From Trinickia dinghuensis (GTDB taxonomy: Bacteria > Pseudomonadota > Gammaproteobacteria > Burkholderiales > Burkholderiaceae): 64,000 nt of DNA. Made by a program: the position numbers and the translations under genes. The notes below the pieces were generated by a model that saw only the letters and a program-made list of their open reading frames with translations, ran no database searches and was not told where the DNA came from. Shown here one piece after another: positions 24,826 to 33,899 of this stretch. Numbering within the stretch: the first letter of the stretch is position 1; every line of letters begins with the position of its first letter. The stretch covers positions 1-64,000 of the forward strand of contig NZ_QRGA01000016.1 of the NCBI RefSeq assembly GCF_003367175.1. Direction: 5' to 3'.

Positions 24826-27090
24826 CTACTTCGTCACGATCGTTTCGACGTTGCCGGCGCCGCAGATCGGCGCCGTGAACGCCAGTTGCGTCGGGCGCTG
24901 CCTGCCATAGCGCAACGCGTCCACGAACGCATCGACGTCCGCCTTGGCTCGGGCGAGCGGCGTGGCAATGCGCGAGATCAGCGCGGTTGTCGGCGTGACG
25001 ATTTGGACGTTGCCCATCATTCCCGCATCCTCATGGTCGAGGATGTGACAGTGCATGACGAATTCGCCCGTGAAATCCTTGTACTGCGTGCGCATGACGA
25101 CCGTATAGCCGGGCTTGACGAAGATCGTGTCGACGAATGCATCGTGCAGCGCGCAGTACTCCTGATCGCCCGTGGCGATTTCCGCGGCTGTGCAATGGCC
25201 GCTCGAATCGTAGATCGAGACGCCGTGCGGATCGAGGATGTCGACGATCTCGAACGGATTCACGTGAATGTGAAACACGTGGCCGCCGGTGGCGCCGGCC
25301 GTGATGTGCCATTCGTCCGTCGTGCCGAGCACGCCGGTGTAGTCGATCCGCGAAGGATCGTAGGACTGCCCGTTCATCGTGAACTGGGCCGCGCCATTCG
25401 CGAAGCCGATATTCATCAGCATCGGCACTTGTTTGTTGATCGGCCCGACCAGCGGCTTGTGCGGCGCATAGGCCTGCGTGTCGAGCATGCGCAGATTCGC
25501 CAGGACGTCGGGCGGCAGGTCGCGATTCGCGTCTACGAGGCTATTGCGCACATATTGCCAGTACTTCGAATGGCCGAGGCCGTCGGGCGCGTAGTCGGGG
25601 ATGTCGTTGCCCGGGCCGACACGCACGAAGGCGAGCAAGCGCCGGTCTTTTACCTTGCTCGCGCCGGGGCGGTAGGCAATCGTCGTGGAGGCGTCGGCGC
25701 CTTCGTCGAGCATGCAATACAGGCCCGGCTTCGGAAACGCCGTCAGCACGTCGCGGCGATAGCCGGGATCGAGCGTGGTGACATCCTGCTCGACCATCGC
25801 GTTGCGCGTTAGGCCATCATCGGCGATATCGATCTGCTTCACGACTTCGCCGCTGCACAGCTGCTCGAGCGTCGTCAGGCGTTGCGTTCGGCTGTGCTGG
25901 CCGGCTAGGAGGGCGTTCGCCGCGTCGGTCGCGGCATCGACGTCTTGCGCGCTGAGCGCGGCCGAGTTGCCACGGCCCAGTGCGGCAAGGTTCGCTTGGA
26001 CGACTTTCAGGTTGATCGTGTCGCGATCGCCGCCGTGGACGAGGCGCCACCGCTGGATCTGGCCGGCGGGCAGGAAGCCGCTGGCGGATGGAAAGAGCGG
26101 CTGCACGACGCCGTTGATCTGGGTGTAGCGGCCAGAGACTTCCCACGTCGAATTGTGCTCGCCGGCATGGCCCGGGCGCGGATCGGCGATGAAGTTCAAC
26201 TGGTTCGTGTAGTTGCGTATTTCGCCAACGCTGCCGGTTGGGCAAATCCACTGAAAAGTCGTGGGATCGGCAAGCGGTGCCGTGGCCTGAGCATTGGCGA
26301 AACAGCCGTACTCGATTTGTTGAAACAGGAAGACGTGCTCGGGGAACGCCACGCCTCGGCGATCGTGAAGGATCGTATCGATGTCGGCCATGCCGCCGTT
26401 GGCCACGCGACGCGCCGCAGTGCGGTGGCCGCGGACGATCAGCACGCCCTCCATGCCGCTCGCGGCATCGATGGCTACCGAGCCGTGATGGTGAGCGTGA
26501 TACCAGAAGGTCCCGGCCGGGTGATCGGCCGGGATTTGATAGACGTAGTTGGCCGAGCCGCCCGGCGGGACGCTGATGAACACATTGTCGCTATTGCCCG
26601 ACGGCGAGACGTGCATCCCGTGCGTGTGCAGATTGATCGTGTTGAAGCAATGAGGCGAGTCGTGGGCGGCATTGGGCGGACACGTTGTGGCCGATTCGGG
26701 CGGCAGCTTATTGTTGAGCCGCACCTTGAGCGTTTGTCCCGGATCGACGTTGATCGTCGGGCCCGTCGGGCAGCCGTCGTAGGCGCGGAGCTTGACTTGA
26801 TCGTAGGCGTTCGTCGACGGATTGTAGATGCTGTAGGACGAGTAGCCGGCATCGAGCGTGATCGTATGGGAGGCGTCGGCGACGTAGCCGGGGCCGCTGC
26901 AGCGGGCGGGGATGCTGGGCACTTGCGTGCCGCGCGTGAGCGGCTGTGCGACACCGGGGGCGGCGGCGCCTGAGGTGTCCTCCAAATCGACGAACGAACG
27001 CGCCGAGCCGGGTGCCGCGAATGCAAGCGTGCAAAGCGATAAGGACGCACAAGCCGCCACCGCGGCGATTAACCGAGTGAATAACCGCAT
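24826..27090 (-). CDS. Secreted multicopper oxidase
   Basis: The protein has 754 residues with a Sec signal peptide ending near residue 26 ('LAFAAPG'). All copper-site motifs are visible: H155-T-H157-G and W196-YHAH-HHG for the trinuclear centre, 'HVFHIHVNPFEI' for further trinuclear and type 1 ligands, and H680-C681-H682-ILD-H686-EDAG-M691 with Met as the likely axial type 1 ligand. It couples one-electron oxidation of a substrate (phenol, metal ion or similar) to reduction of O2 to water. It is longer than laccases of about 500 residues because of a large insertion between the two halves (roughly residues 215-560), and the N-terminus has extra Cys residues. It is convergent with the AhpD-like gene and appears monocistronic. 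The substrate cannot be predicted. Confidence 0.9.
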   Translation of the reverse strand: MRLFTRLIAAVAACASLSLCTLAFAAPGSARSFVDLEDTSGAAAPGVAQPLTRGTQVPSIPARCSGPGYVADASHTITLDAGYSSYSIYNPSTNAYDQVKLRAYDGCPTGPTINVDPGQTLKVRLNNKLPPESATTCPPNAAHDSPHCFNTINLHTHGMHVSPSGNSDNVFISVPPGGSANYVYQIPADHPAGTFWYHAHHHGSVAIDAASGMEGVLIVRGHRTAARRVANGGMADIDTILHDRRGVAFPEHVFLFQQIEYGCFANAQATAPLADPTTFQWICPTGSVGEIRNYTNQLNFIADPRPGHAGEHNSTWEVSGRYTQINGVVQPLFPSASGFLPAGQIQRWRLVHGGDRDTINLKVVQANLAALGRGNSAALSAQDVDAATDAANALLAGQHSRTQRLTTLEQLCSGEVVKQIDIADDGLTRNAMVEQDVTTLDPGYRRDVLTAFPKPGLYCMLDEGADASTTIAYRPGASKVKDRRLLAFVRVGPGNDIPDYAPDGLGHSKYWQYVRNSLVDANRDLPPDVLANLRMLDTQAYAPHKPLVGPINKQVPMLMNIGFANGAAQFTMNGQSYDPSRIDYTGVLGTTDEWHITAGATGGHVFHIHVNPFEIVDILDPHGVSIYDSSGHCTAAEIATGDQEYCALHDAFVDTIFVKPGYTVVMRTQYKDFTGEFVMHCHILDHEDAGMMGNVQIVTPTTALISRIATPLARAKADVDAFVDALRYGRQRPTQLAFTAPICGAGNVETIVTK

Positions 27091-27280
27091 GAATACGCTC
27101 CGCGAGGCAATTTATTGTGGAGTTTTGTAGTGCAAGCGCGGCGTGCGGGGATTGCGATCACCGCCGATCGCTTGGCTGGAAGGCTAGCAATCGGGCGATC
27201 GAAAAAAATTGGATGTACCTAAAAGGAATATTTATTGTCCGAAAAGGGCGTTTTTATTTGGGCGGGGAGGGCGGGCAGAT

Positions 27281-27304
27281 GAAGAAAACCCGCCTGATGG
27301 CGGG
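27281..27304 (-). terminator. Rho-independent terminator
   Basis: CCCGCC (27289-27294), loop TGAT, GGCGGG (27299-27304). On the minus strand the stem is followed by TTTTCTTC, ending the coiled-coil gene at 27342-27860. Confidence 0.8.
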
Positions 27305-27341
27305 CGGGCGGGCAGTGCGGTGCGGTTTGGCGCGGTGCCGT

Positions 27342-27860
27342 TCAGGGGAAGTAGAGCTTGACGAGGGCGATGCCTACGCCAAGCAGGCCGGCCCCCTCGA
27401 TCATCGGCAGCCACCGAGTTTGAAGATTTAGCTTGCGCGTCTCTGCTCTCAGCTTCGCTTTTTCGGCATAGTGCTTTGATTTTTCTGCATCCGCTCTCGA
27501 TTTTTCCGCGTCGGCCATCAATTTTTCGACATCGGCTCTCGATTTCTCGATGTCTACCATCAGCTTTTCGACGTCTGCTCTCGATCGCTCGGCGTCTGCC
27601 CTCGATTTTTCGGCGATCGGCAGCCAGCGAGTTTGGAGATTCAGCTTGCGTCTTTCGGCGTTCAGCTTTGCCTTTTCTGCGTCCAGCTTTGATTTCTCAA
27701 TGTCCAGCTTCGACGTTTCGGAGTCGAGCTTTAGCTTTTCAGCCTCCGCCTTCAACTTTTCGGCGATGAGCTTCGTGGTTTCCACTTGCAGCCGTTGTAT
27801 GTCGGCGTTAAGCCTGGCGATCTCAGGGTCGGCCATCGGCCTGTCTATCGTGCTTTCCAT
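27342..27860 (-). CDS. Coiled-coil protein with internal duplication and a C-terminal membrane helix
   Basis: I do not recognise the family. The protein has 172 residues from ATG 27860, with AGAGGA upstream. Residues ~15-75 and ~80-150 are built from seven-residue coiled-coil steps such as 'EKSKLDA' and 'EKSRADV', almost entirely Lys, Glu, Ala, Asp, Leu and Arg. A module 'RKLNLQTRWLP' occurs twice, once in the middle and once just before the final helix 'IEGAGLLGVGIALVKLYF', which should span or insert into the membrane. The DNA around 27409-27440 and 27626-27657 is correspondingly duplicated. It lies near tRNA-Lys and is more A/T-rich than its neighbours. A tethered, stalk-like protein is a reasonable structural guess; function is unknown. 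Confidence 0.7.
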   Translation of the reverse strand: MESTIDRPMADPEIARLNADIQRLQVETTKLIAEKLKAEAEKLKLDSETSKLDIEKSKLDAEKAKLNAERRKLNLQTRWLPIAEKSRADAERSRADVEKLMVDIEKSRADVEKLMADAEKSRADAEKSKHYAEKAKLRAETRKLNLQTRWLPMIEGAGLLGVGIALVKLYFP

Positions 27861-28107
27861 GTCTGTCCTCTCGAAATGGGCGGCGCGCGCGGCGATACCT
27901 CTTGGGCGTCATGCTCAGCCCCGTGGATGCCGACAACGGCGGACAACTAGTCCGGCAACTCCGGCAGTTTGGTCCATGCGCGGGCGACACAAGCGAGGAA
28001 CGTCGTTTTTTCAGACGAAGTGCCGTTAGGAGGAGACCGCTTCGATGTGTGAGGAGGGGAGGCAGCGCGTGCTGCCTGCACGCGCTCGAACAGCGCCGTA
28101 AACGGAC

Positions 28108-28141
28108 AAAGGGTTACAGCCCAGAAGCGCTGTAACCCTTT
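28108..28141 (-). terminator. 13-bp stem hairpin downstream of tRNA-Lys
   Basis: AAAGGGTTACAGC (28108-28120) and GCTGTAACCCTTT (28129-28141) pair perfectly around an 8-nt loop, starting 9 bp after the tRNA. The following T-run on the minus strand is short, so it may act in processing as well as termination. Confidence 0.65.
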
Positions 28142-28149
28142 GAATTTCT

Positions 28150-28225
28150 TGGTAGGCCGTACGGGATTCGAACCTGTGACCAACGGATTAAAAGTCCGCT
28201 GCTCTACCAGCTGAGCTAACGACCC
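28150..28225 (-). tRNA. tRNA-Lys (anticodon TTT)
   Basis: A 76-nt minus-strand gene. The acceptor stem GGGTCGT pairs with ACGGCCT (one G-T pair), followed by encoded ACCA. The D arm is GCTCAGCTGGTAGAGC, the anticodon stem-loop CGGACTTTTAATCCG has TTT as anticodon, and the T arm is ACAGGTTCGAATCCCGT. It reads lysine codons AAA and AAG. Confidence 0.97.
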
Positions 28226-28289
28226 AAAGAGGCGAAATTATAGCTGCCTCAGCAGGGCCCGTCAACCTCGAGCCCCTTGGCCTCGCTCG

Positions 28290-29039
28290 CTACTTCGTCT
28301 GCGCGAGCTTTTGCTGCGCCGTCTGCGCCACGTCCGAGCCGCTGTACTGCGAAACGATCTCTTGCAACGTCCTGCGAGCCGCGGCCTTTTGGCCCTGCTC
28401 GAGTTGGTTGTTCGCGATCGCCAGCAGCGCTTCGGGCGCACGCGGGTGCTGCGGATAGTTCTTCACGATGCCTTGCCAAATGGCCGTCGAACCCTTGTAG
28501 TCGTGCAGCGCGTACAGCGCGTTGCCCAGCCAATACTGCGCGGTCGGCTGGTAGGGGCTCTGCGGATATTTGGCGATGAAGCTGCGGAATGCCGCCGCCG
28601 CACCTTTGAAATCGCCGCTGCGGAACTGCTGCGATGCCGCGTTGAACGCATCCGTTTCACCGGGCTGCACCGTGCCTTGGACCCCGTCGACCGTTTCAGA
28701 CTGCGGCTCCAGCTTCTTGAGCCGCCCGTCCAGATCGGTGTAGGAATCCTTTTGCTGCTTCTGCAAGGTGGTGACCTGGTTGGCCAGATCCTCGTTTTGC
28801 CCCCGCAGCGTCGCGATCTGCTGGTTGAGCTGATCGAGGCGCCCCTGTTGATCGATCAAGGAGCGCTGAGCCGCCGACAGTTGACTCGTGAGGTTATCCG
28901 TCTTCGCGCGCAAGTCGAGGATCGCTTGGCGTGCCTGATCGTCGTCGAAGATACCGGCGTGTGCCGGCCCCGCGACGAGCGCCGAGGCTGCCACGCATGC
29001 GGCTGCGGTACCGTGCAGCCAGGAGAAACGGTGCGTCAT
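28290..29039 (-). CDS. cpoB: Tol-Pal system coordinator CpoB (YbgF)
   Basis: The protein has 249 residues from ATG 29039; an in-frame GTG at 29051 would add four. A signal peptide ends at 'GPAHA'. The mature protein has an N-terminal coiled coil ('LRAKTDNLTSQLSAAQRSLIDQQG', about residues 32-100) that trimerises CpoB, then TPR repeats ('AFNAASQQFRSGDFKGAAAAFRSFIAKYPQSPYQPTAQYWLGNALYAL'). CpoB binds TolA and PBP1B in the periplasm and links septal peptidoglycan synthesis to outer-membrane constriction. It is the last gene of the tol-pal cluster, 22 bp after pal, and tRNA-Lys lies immediately downstream on the same strand. Confidence 0.95.
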   Translation of the reverse strand: MTHRFSWLHGTAAACVAASALVAGPAHAGIFDDDQARQAILDLRAKTDNLTSQLSAAQRSLIDQQGRLDQLNQQIATLRGQNEDLANQVTTLQKQQKDSYTDLDGRLKKLEPQSETVDGVQGTVQPGETDAFNAASQQFRSGDFKGAAAAFRSFIAKYPQSPYQPTAQYWLGNALYALHDYKGSTAIWQGIVKNYPQHPRAPEALLAIANNQLEQGQKAAARRTLQEIVSQYSGSDVAQTAQQKLAQTK

Positions 29040-29061
29040 ACGCGTTGTCACCCGTTACGAA

Positions 29062-29565
29062 TTACTGATAGATGATATCCGCGCGGCGGTTTTGCGCCCA
29101 CGAGGCTTCATCGTGACCTTGCGCCATCGGCTTTTCCTTGCCCAGGCTCACGGCTTCCATTTGCGATGCCGGCACGCCGTCGGCTTCGAGCGCTTGCAGA
29201 ACGGCTTGCGCACGCTTTTGGCCCAGCGCGAGGTTGTACTCGGCCGTGCCGCGCTCATCCGTGTTGCCTTGGATCAGGATGTGGCGTTGCGGATGGCTTT
29301 GCAGGTATTGCGCGTGCGCTTGCAGCAGCGACGTGTATTGGCTCGACACGTCGTACTTGTCGAAGTCGAAGTACACGCTGCGCTTGGCCAGCGGGCTGTT
29401 CGGGTTGTTCAGCTCGTCAACCGTGACCGGCGCGACTGCGTTCGGGTTCGGCTGCGTGCTGACCGCGCCTTGCGTCGGGTTTTGGTTCAGCTTCGTGCCC
29501 GAGTGGCAAGCCGCCAACGCACCGACCATCGCCACGGCACATGCGATACGAAGTTTGGACATCAT
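29062..29565 (-). CDS. pal: Peptidoglycan-associated lipoprotein Pal
   Basis: The protein has 167 residues. The lipobox is 'LAAC' with C20 as the lipidated residue. After a short linker rich in Asn, Pro and Gln, the OmpA-type domain carries 'SVYFDFDKYDVSSQ', 'ILIQGNTDERGTAEYNLALGQKRAQAV' and the C-terminal 'AWAQNRRADIIY', which together form the diaminopimelate-binding site. Pal anchors the outer membrane to peptidoglycan and is mobilised by TolB and TolA. It sits between tolB (19-bp gap) and cpoB in the expected order. Confidence 0.97.
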   Translation of the reverse strand: MMSKLRIACAVAMVGALAACHSGTKLNQNPTQGAVSTQPNPNAVAPVTVDELNNPNSPLAKRSVYFDFDKYDVSSQYTSLLQAHAQYLQSHPQRHILIQGNTDERGTAEYNLALGQKRAQAVLQALEADGVPASQMEAVSLGKEKPMAQGHDEASWAQNRRADIIYQ

Positions 29566-29584
29566 TTTTTACTCTCCTTGTGTG

Positions 29585-30877
29585 TCATTGCATAAAGGGA
29601 CCCCAAGACGGCTCGGTCACGGTGCCGCCCCGAACGGACAGGATTTGCCGCGTCCGACCATCGGTCGAAACAGCGGCCAACACGCCACGGCCGTTCACCT
29701 GAGTGGCGTAAAGGATGTACTGACCATTCGCCGCGAAGCTCGGCGATTCGTCATGTGTCGTGTCGGTCAGCGCCGTAGCGACGCCGGTCTGCAGGTCCTG
29801 GATGTACAGCTTGAATTCCCCGCCGACGCGCGAAATATAGGCGAGCTCCTTGCCGTCGGGGCTCACGCGCGGGCTCGTATTGTAGTTGCCCGTGAACGTC
29901 ACGCGCTGCGCGCCGCCGGCGCTTTCGCCTTGCGCGGGCATCTTGTAGATCTGCGGCTGGCCGCCCCGGTCGCTCGTGAAGTAGATCGACTGGCCGTCGG
30001 GCGAATAGAACGGCTCGGTATCGATCGACGTGCTGTGCGACAGGCGACGCAGGCCCGTGCCGTTCGCATTGACGGCGTAGATCTGCGTATTGCCCGTCAG
30101 CGTCAGTGCGACCGCGACCGTCCGGCCGTCCGGCGACCAGCTAGGCGCGCTGTTGCTGCCCTTCTGATCGGAGATGATCACGCGGCGCCCCGTGGGCAGA
30201 TCGTGGATGTAGACGATCGGCTTGCGCTTTTCGAACGAGACGTACGCGACCTTCGTGCCGTCGGGCGACCAGGCCGGCGAGATGATCGGCTCGGGGCTCG
30301 ACAGGGCGACGTGCGCATCCTGGCCGTCCGAATCGGAAATCTGCAGCTGATAGCGGTTGCCGACCTTGACGACGTACGACAGCCGCGTCGCGAACACGCC
30401 GCGCGTGCCGAGCAGCTTTTGATAGATGTAGTCGGAGATCTTGTGCGCGGTCAGCCGTAAGCTGTCCTGAGGCGTCGTGAAAGACAGGCCGCCCAGGCTT
30501 TGCCCCTTGACCGTGTCGTACAGCCTGAACCGAATGTCGTATTGGCCGTTGGCATTGCGCTGAACGCTGCCCGCGACGAACGCGTTGGCGCCCTTGGCCT
30601 TCCAGGCGCCCAAATCGACGGAATCGGTTTCGGAGACGGGCGTCGAACCCGCATCGACGATCGAGAACTTGCCGCTGCGCTGCAAGTCCTGGCGCACGAT
30701 CTCGCTGATGGACTGCGGTGCGTTCGTTTCGCCCGCGAAGTTGGCCGTTGCGATCGGGTACTGCGTGGAGCCGACGCCCGTGACGAGAACGTTCAGTTGC
30801 GCGTGTGCCGCGCCTGCGGCCGCGATCAGGCACGACGCAAACAATGTTCTCAAGCCTAGCTTCGTCATCAAACTCAT
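29585..30877 (-). CDS. tolB: Tol-Pal translocation protein TolB
   Basis: The protein has 430 residues with a signal peptide ending 'GAAHA'. An N-terminal alpha/beta domain is followed by a beta-propeller whose blades carry the TolB repeat: '[16 protein letters not shown]', '[16 protein letters not shown]', '[16 protein letters not shown]', '[16 protein letters not shown]'. TolB is periplasmic, binds Pal and, through its N-terminus, TolA. An alternative start three codons in (ATG 30868) is possible. It follows tolA after 110 bp, so part of its expression may be independent. Confidence 0.97.
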   Translation of the reverse strand: MSLMTKLGLRTLFASCLIAAAGAAHAQLNVLVTGVGSTQYPIATANFAGETNAPQSISEIVRQDLQRSGKFSIVDAGSTPVSETDSVDLGAWKAKGANAFVAGSVQRNANGQYDIRFRLYDTVKGQSLGGLSFTTPQDSLRLTAHKISDYIYQKLLGTRGVFATRLSYVVKVGNRYQLQISDSDGQDAHVALSSPEPIISPAWSPDGTKVAYVSFEKRKPIVYIHDLPTGRRVIISDQKGSNSAPSWSPDGRTVAVALTLTGNTQIYAVNANGTGLRRLSHSTSIDTEPFYSPDGQSIYFTSDRGGQPQIYKMPAQGESAGGAQRVTFTGNYNTSPRVSPDGKELAYISRVGGEFKLYIQDLQTGVATALTDTTHDESPSFAANGQYILYATQVNGRGVLAAVSTDGRTRQILSVRGGTVTEPSWGPFMQ

Positions 30878-30987
30878 GCTGGAAATCCCATAAAACGAAA
30901 AAATGGCACGACAGCAAAGAGACTACGTAGTGCAGGAATCGTTCCTGACGGGGTCGGATTCGTCGAGTCTTGCATCTAGGCTCCCGG

Positions 30988-32025
30988 TCAGCCGCCCGGC
31001 TTGAGCGTGATCGTGAATGTCGTCGGCGGCGGTTTCCCGTTGTCGAGCGGCATCGGATTCGATGCGTTCACGGCGTTCAGCGCTGCCTGATCCCATTGAT
31101 CGTTGCCGCTGGCCTTTTGGATCGTGGCCGACAGCAACCGTCCGTCGGGCGCGCAGCGAACCGCGACGATCGTCTCGAGCCCTTCGGTCGCGCCAGGCCA
31201 GGTGACGTGTCGCAGCACGAGCCGGCGGACCTTGTCGGCATAGCCGGGGGAGGTGGACGTGCCGCCGGAGCCGCTACCCGTGCCGCTCTTCGCGAGACCG
31301 TTGCCGCCTTCGGTTTGGCCTGCCATGCCTTGCAATTGGGCGAGCCGCGCGCGCCGCTCTTGCTCGAGCTGCTGCTTCTGCTTGGCCTGCTGCTGAGCGA
31401 GCGCTTTCGCCTTCGCGGCTTTTTCCGCCGCGGCCTTCTGCTCTTCGGCCTTTTGCTGGGCCTGCTCCTGCTGCTGTTTCAACTGCGCTTGCTTTTGCTG
31501 TTCCTGCTGCTTTTGCTGGGCTTGCTTCTGCTGTTCTTGCTGTTGCTCGCGCAACTTCTCGGCTTGGGCCTGCTGCTGCTTGAGCTTGTCGGCCGCGGCT
31601 TTTTGCGCGGCAAGCTGCGCCGCCTGCTGGCGAGCGAGGGCTTCCTGACGTTTGGCTTGCTCCTGCTGCTGCTCTTGCAGCGCCTGCTGACGCTGCTGCT
31701 CGGCCAGCTGGGCAGCGCGCTGCGCTTCCTGCTCTTTACGCTTCTTTTCCTGCAAAGCGATGTCAGCTTGTTCCTGGTCGACGGGCGGCGGCGGCTGCAC
31801 ACGCACGGGCGGAGCCGGGGGCGGGGGCTGCGTCGTCGGCGGCGGTGGCGTGACGTCAGTCCAAAGCTCGGCCTCGGCGCCGGCCGGCGTGCTGTTCTGC
31901 CAGTGGATGCCGTGATAGAGGAACAGCCCGAGCAGCACGTGCATTACGACCGCGAGGGCAAAAGCGCGCCAAGTACCGCGCTCGCGAGGCGGTTGAAGCG
32001 GGTAGACGGACTTCGTGCGATTCAT
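30988..32025 (-). CDS. tolA: Cell-envelope integrity protein TolA
   Basis: The protein has 345 residues. It has a single N-terminal membrane anchor (about residues 18-38, 'WRAFALAVVMHVLLGLFLYHG') and a Pro-rich stretch. A long helical domain II of about 150 residues is made of Gln, Ala, Lys and Glu ('AEKLREQQQEQQKQAQQKQ'). The globular C-terminal TonB-like domain ends 'NPMPLDNGKPPPTTFTITLKPGG'. TolA spans the periplasm and transmits proton-motive force from TolQR to TolB-Pal. It overlaps tolR by four bases (ATGA at 32022-32025). Confidence 0.97.
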   Translation of the reverse strand: MNRTKSVYPLQPPRERGTWRAFALAVVMHVLLGLFLYHGIHWQNSTPAGAEAELWTDVTPPPPTTQPPPPAPPVRVQPPPPVDQEQADIALQEKKRKEQEAQRAAQLAEQQRQQALQEQQQEQAKRQEALARQQAAQLAAQKAAADKLKQQQAQAEKLREQQQEQQKQAQQKQQEQQKQAQLKQQQEQAQQKAEEQKAAAEKAAKAKALAQQQAKQKQQLEQERRARLAQLQGMAGQTEGGNGLAKSGTGSGSGGTSTSPGYADKVRRLVLRHVTWPGATEGLETIVAVRCAPDGRLLSATIQKASGNDQWDQAALNAVNASNPMPLDNGKPPPTTFTITLKPGG

Positions 32026-32471
32026 TGCGATTTGACGAGCAGGCCCACGCGCTTGACGCCGCGCGCCTTCAAGTCGGACATCACTTTCATGACCGAGTCG
32101 TATTGCACGGTCTTATCGGCGGCGATCACGACCGGTTGATCCGGATGCGACGCTTCCCGCTCCGTGACGAAGGCGTCCAGATCGGCGCGCGTCATTTGCT
32201 GCTCTTGGGAGCCGCCCGAATCGTCCTTGTAGCGCACGCTCATCTTGCCGTCGGCGCGAATGTTGACGACGACGGGGGGCGTTTGCTGCTGGGGCGCCGC
32301 ACCGCCGACCGTGGGCAGATTCACGATCGAGGGGGCGACGAGCGGCGCCGTCACCATGAAGATGACGAGCAGAACCAGCATGACGTCGATGTACGGGACG
32401 ACGTTGATGTCGGCCATCGCGCGGCGCGAGCGGCCGCCGCGCATGCTGGATCGGTTGGTGGAGCCGGCCAT
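32022..32471 (-). CDS. tolR: Tol-Pal motor stator protein TolR
   Basis: The protein has 149 residues of the ExbD/TolR family. The single transmembrane helix 'INVVPYIDVMLVLLVIFMVTAPL' carries the conserved Asp of 'YIDVMLVLL', the proton-carrying residue of the motor. The periplasmic domain follows, ending 'VKRVGLLVKSQ'. With TolQ it forms the proton-driven stator that energises TolA. It starts 10 bp after tolQ and overlaps tolA. Confidence 0.97.
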   Translation of the reverse strand: MAGSTNRSSMRGGRSRRAMADINVVPYIDVMLVLLVIFMVTAPLVAPSIVNLPTVGGAAPQQQTPPVVVNIRADGKMSVRYKDDSGGSQEQQMTRADLDAFVTEREASHPDQPVVIAADKTVQYDSVMKVMSDLKARGVKRVGLLVKSQ

Positions 32472-32481
32472 CGCGTACTCC

Positions 32482-33159
32482 TTAATGCGCCTGGCGCTGC
32501 AAGATGTTCGAGAACTCTTCGATGAACGTTTCGAAGCGGATCGCGAGGCGATCGATGTCGTGCGCGTAGCGGTTGTAGGCGACGACGGCCGGAATCGCGG
32601 CGAACAGGCCGATCGCGGTGGCCGTCAGCGCTTCGGCGATGCCGGGGGCGACGTTGGCGAGCGTGGCCTGCTGCACGTTCGCCAAACCGCGGAACGCGTT
32701 CATGATCCCCCAAACCGTGCCGAACAGGCCGATATAGGGGCTCACCGAGCCGACCGACGCGAGGAAGGCGAGATTGGCCTCGAGCACGTCCATTTCACGC
32801 TGGAAGGCGGCGCGCATCGCGCGGCGCGCACCGTCGAGGATCGCGCCCGGATCGTTGATCCGCCTTTCCTTGCCTTTCAAGAACTCGCGCATGCCCGACT
32901 CGAAGATCCGCTCGAGCCCGCCGATCGTGTGGCGGTTGTTCGCCGCGCTTTGATAGAGCGCCTGCAGATCGCCGCCCGACCAGAAATCGCGCTCGAATTG
33001 TTCAGTTTGCGCCCGCGCGCGCCGGATGGCAAACCACTTGCGGAAGATGAACGTCCACGACATCAGCGACAGCAGCAGCAGCAGCCCCATCACCGCTTGC
33101 GCGAGCACGCTCGCGTTGAGGACGAGGGTAATGATCGACAAATCTTGTGCGTTGTTCAT
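32482..33159 (-). CDS. tolQ: Tol-Pal motor channel protein TolQ
   Basis: The protein has 225 residues of the MotA/TolQ/ExbB family. Three membrane helices are seen: 'VLAQAVMGLLLLLSLMSWTFIFR', 'SVSPYIGLFGTVWGIMNAF' and 'ATAIGLFAAIPAVVAYNRYA'. The conserved 'GLFGTVWGIM' and 'EALTATAIGLFAAIPAV' motifs are intact. It forms the pentameric channel around TolR. It is the second gene of the ybgC-tolQRAB-pal-cpoB series. Confidence 0.97.
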   Translation of the reverse strand: MNNAQDLSIITLVLNASVLAQAVMGLLLLLSLMSWTFIFRKWFAIRRARAQTEQFERDFWSGGDLQALYQSAANNRHTIGGLERIFESGMREFLKGKERRINDPGAILDGARRAMRAAFQREMDVLEANLAFLASVGSVSPYIGLFGTVWGIMNAFRGLANVQQATLANVAPGIAEALTATAIGLFAAIPAVVAYNRYAHDIDRLAIRFETFIEEFSNILQRQAH

Positions 33160-33313
33160 AAAAAGTTTGGCTTTGCGTCAGAACGGCGAGGGTCGCTGCA
33201 AGCTGCGTAAAGGGTATTGGTAGGCCGCTTGAAAGCCTTGCCGCATCAAGGCGGAACCCCGTTTGGTATCGACCGGCACGATACTAGTTCATTGACGTAG
33301 TCCTCAACGGAAA

Positions 33314-33784
33314 TCATGCGTTTGCCGTTGACACGCCCTCGATAAATGCTTGGGGATCGCGCCGCAGCGCATCGGAAACCGATGCGGGCAGGGCGACCGG
33401 CTTGAGCGTGGCAAGCTCGACGCAGCCGACGCGAATCTTGCCGACGGCGAGGATGTCTTCACCGCGCCGCGCTTCCTGGACGAACTCGACACTCGCTCGC
33501 CCCAGGCGCTCGATGCGGCTCGCGACCGTTAGCTGATCGTCAAGCCGCGCCGGCGCGCGGTACTGCACCGTCGTTTCGCTGACGATGAAGACGACACCGT
33601 TTTCCTCGGCGAGCTTGCGCTGATCGATCCCGCACGCCCGAAGCCATTCGGTGCGTGCGCGCTCGAAGAACTTCAGATAGTTCGCGAAAAAGACGATGCC
33701 GCCCGCATCGGTATCTTCGTAGTAGACGCGGATCGGCCAATCGAAGCTGAATTGCACGCCGCGATGGCTGGTAGGCTGGTTCAT
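33314..33784 (-). CDS. ybgC: YbgC-type acyl-CoA thioesterase
   Basis: The protein has 156 residues of the hot-dog fold 4-hydroxybenzoyl-CoA thioesterase family. The active-site motif is 'VYYEDTDAGGIVFFANYLKFFERARTEW', with the nucleophilic Asp in 'YEDTDAGG'. YbgC hydrolyses short acyl-CoA or acyl-ACP esters and is the usual first gene of the tol-pal cluster. The gap of 154 bp to tolQ is larger than elsewhere in the cluster and may hold an internal promoter. It is divergent from glyA. Confidence 0.95.
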   Translation of the reverse strand: MNQPTSHRGVQFSFDWPIRVYYEDTDAGGIVFFANYLKFFERARTEWLRACGIDQRKLAEENGVVFIVSETTVQYRAPARLDDQLTVASRIERLGRASVEFVQEARRGEDILAVGKIRVGCVELATLKPVALPASVSDALRRDPQAFIEGVSTANA

Positions 33785-33899
33785 GGCCCGGCATTTTACC
33801 GGATGTGCGAGCTGGTATCGAAATTGCGTGGGCCGGCCCCGGCCAATTGCCTAATAGGTGCGCTTCACATACACTAACGCGCTCATCCCTGCGTGACTG

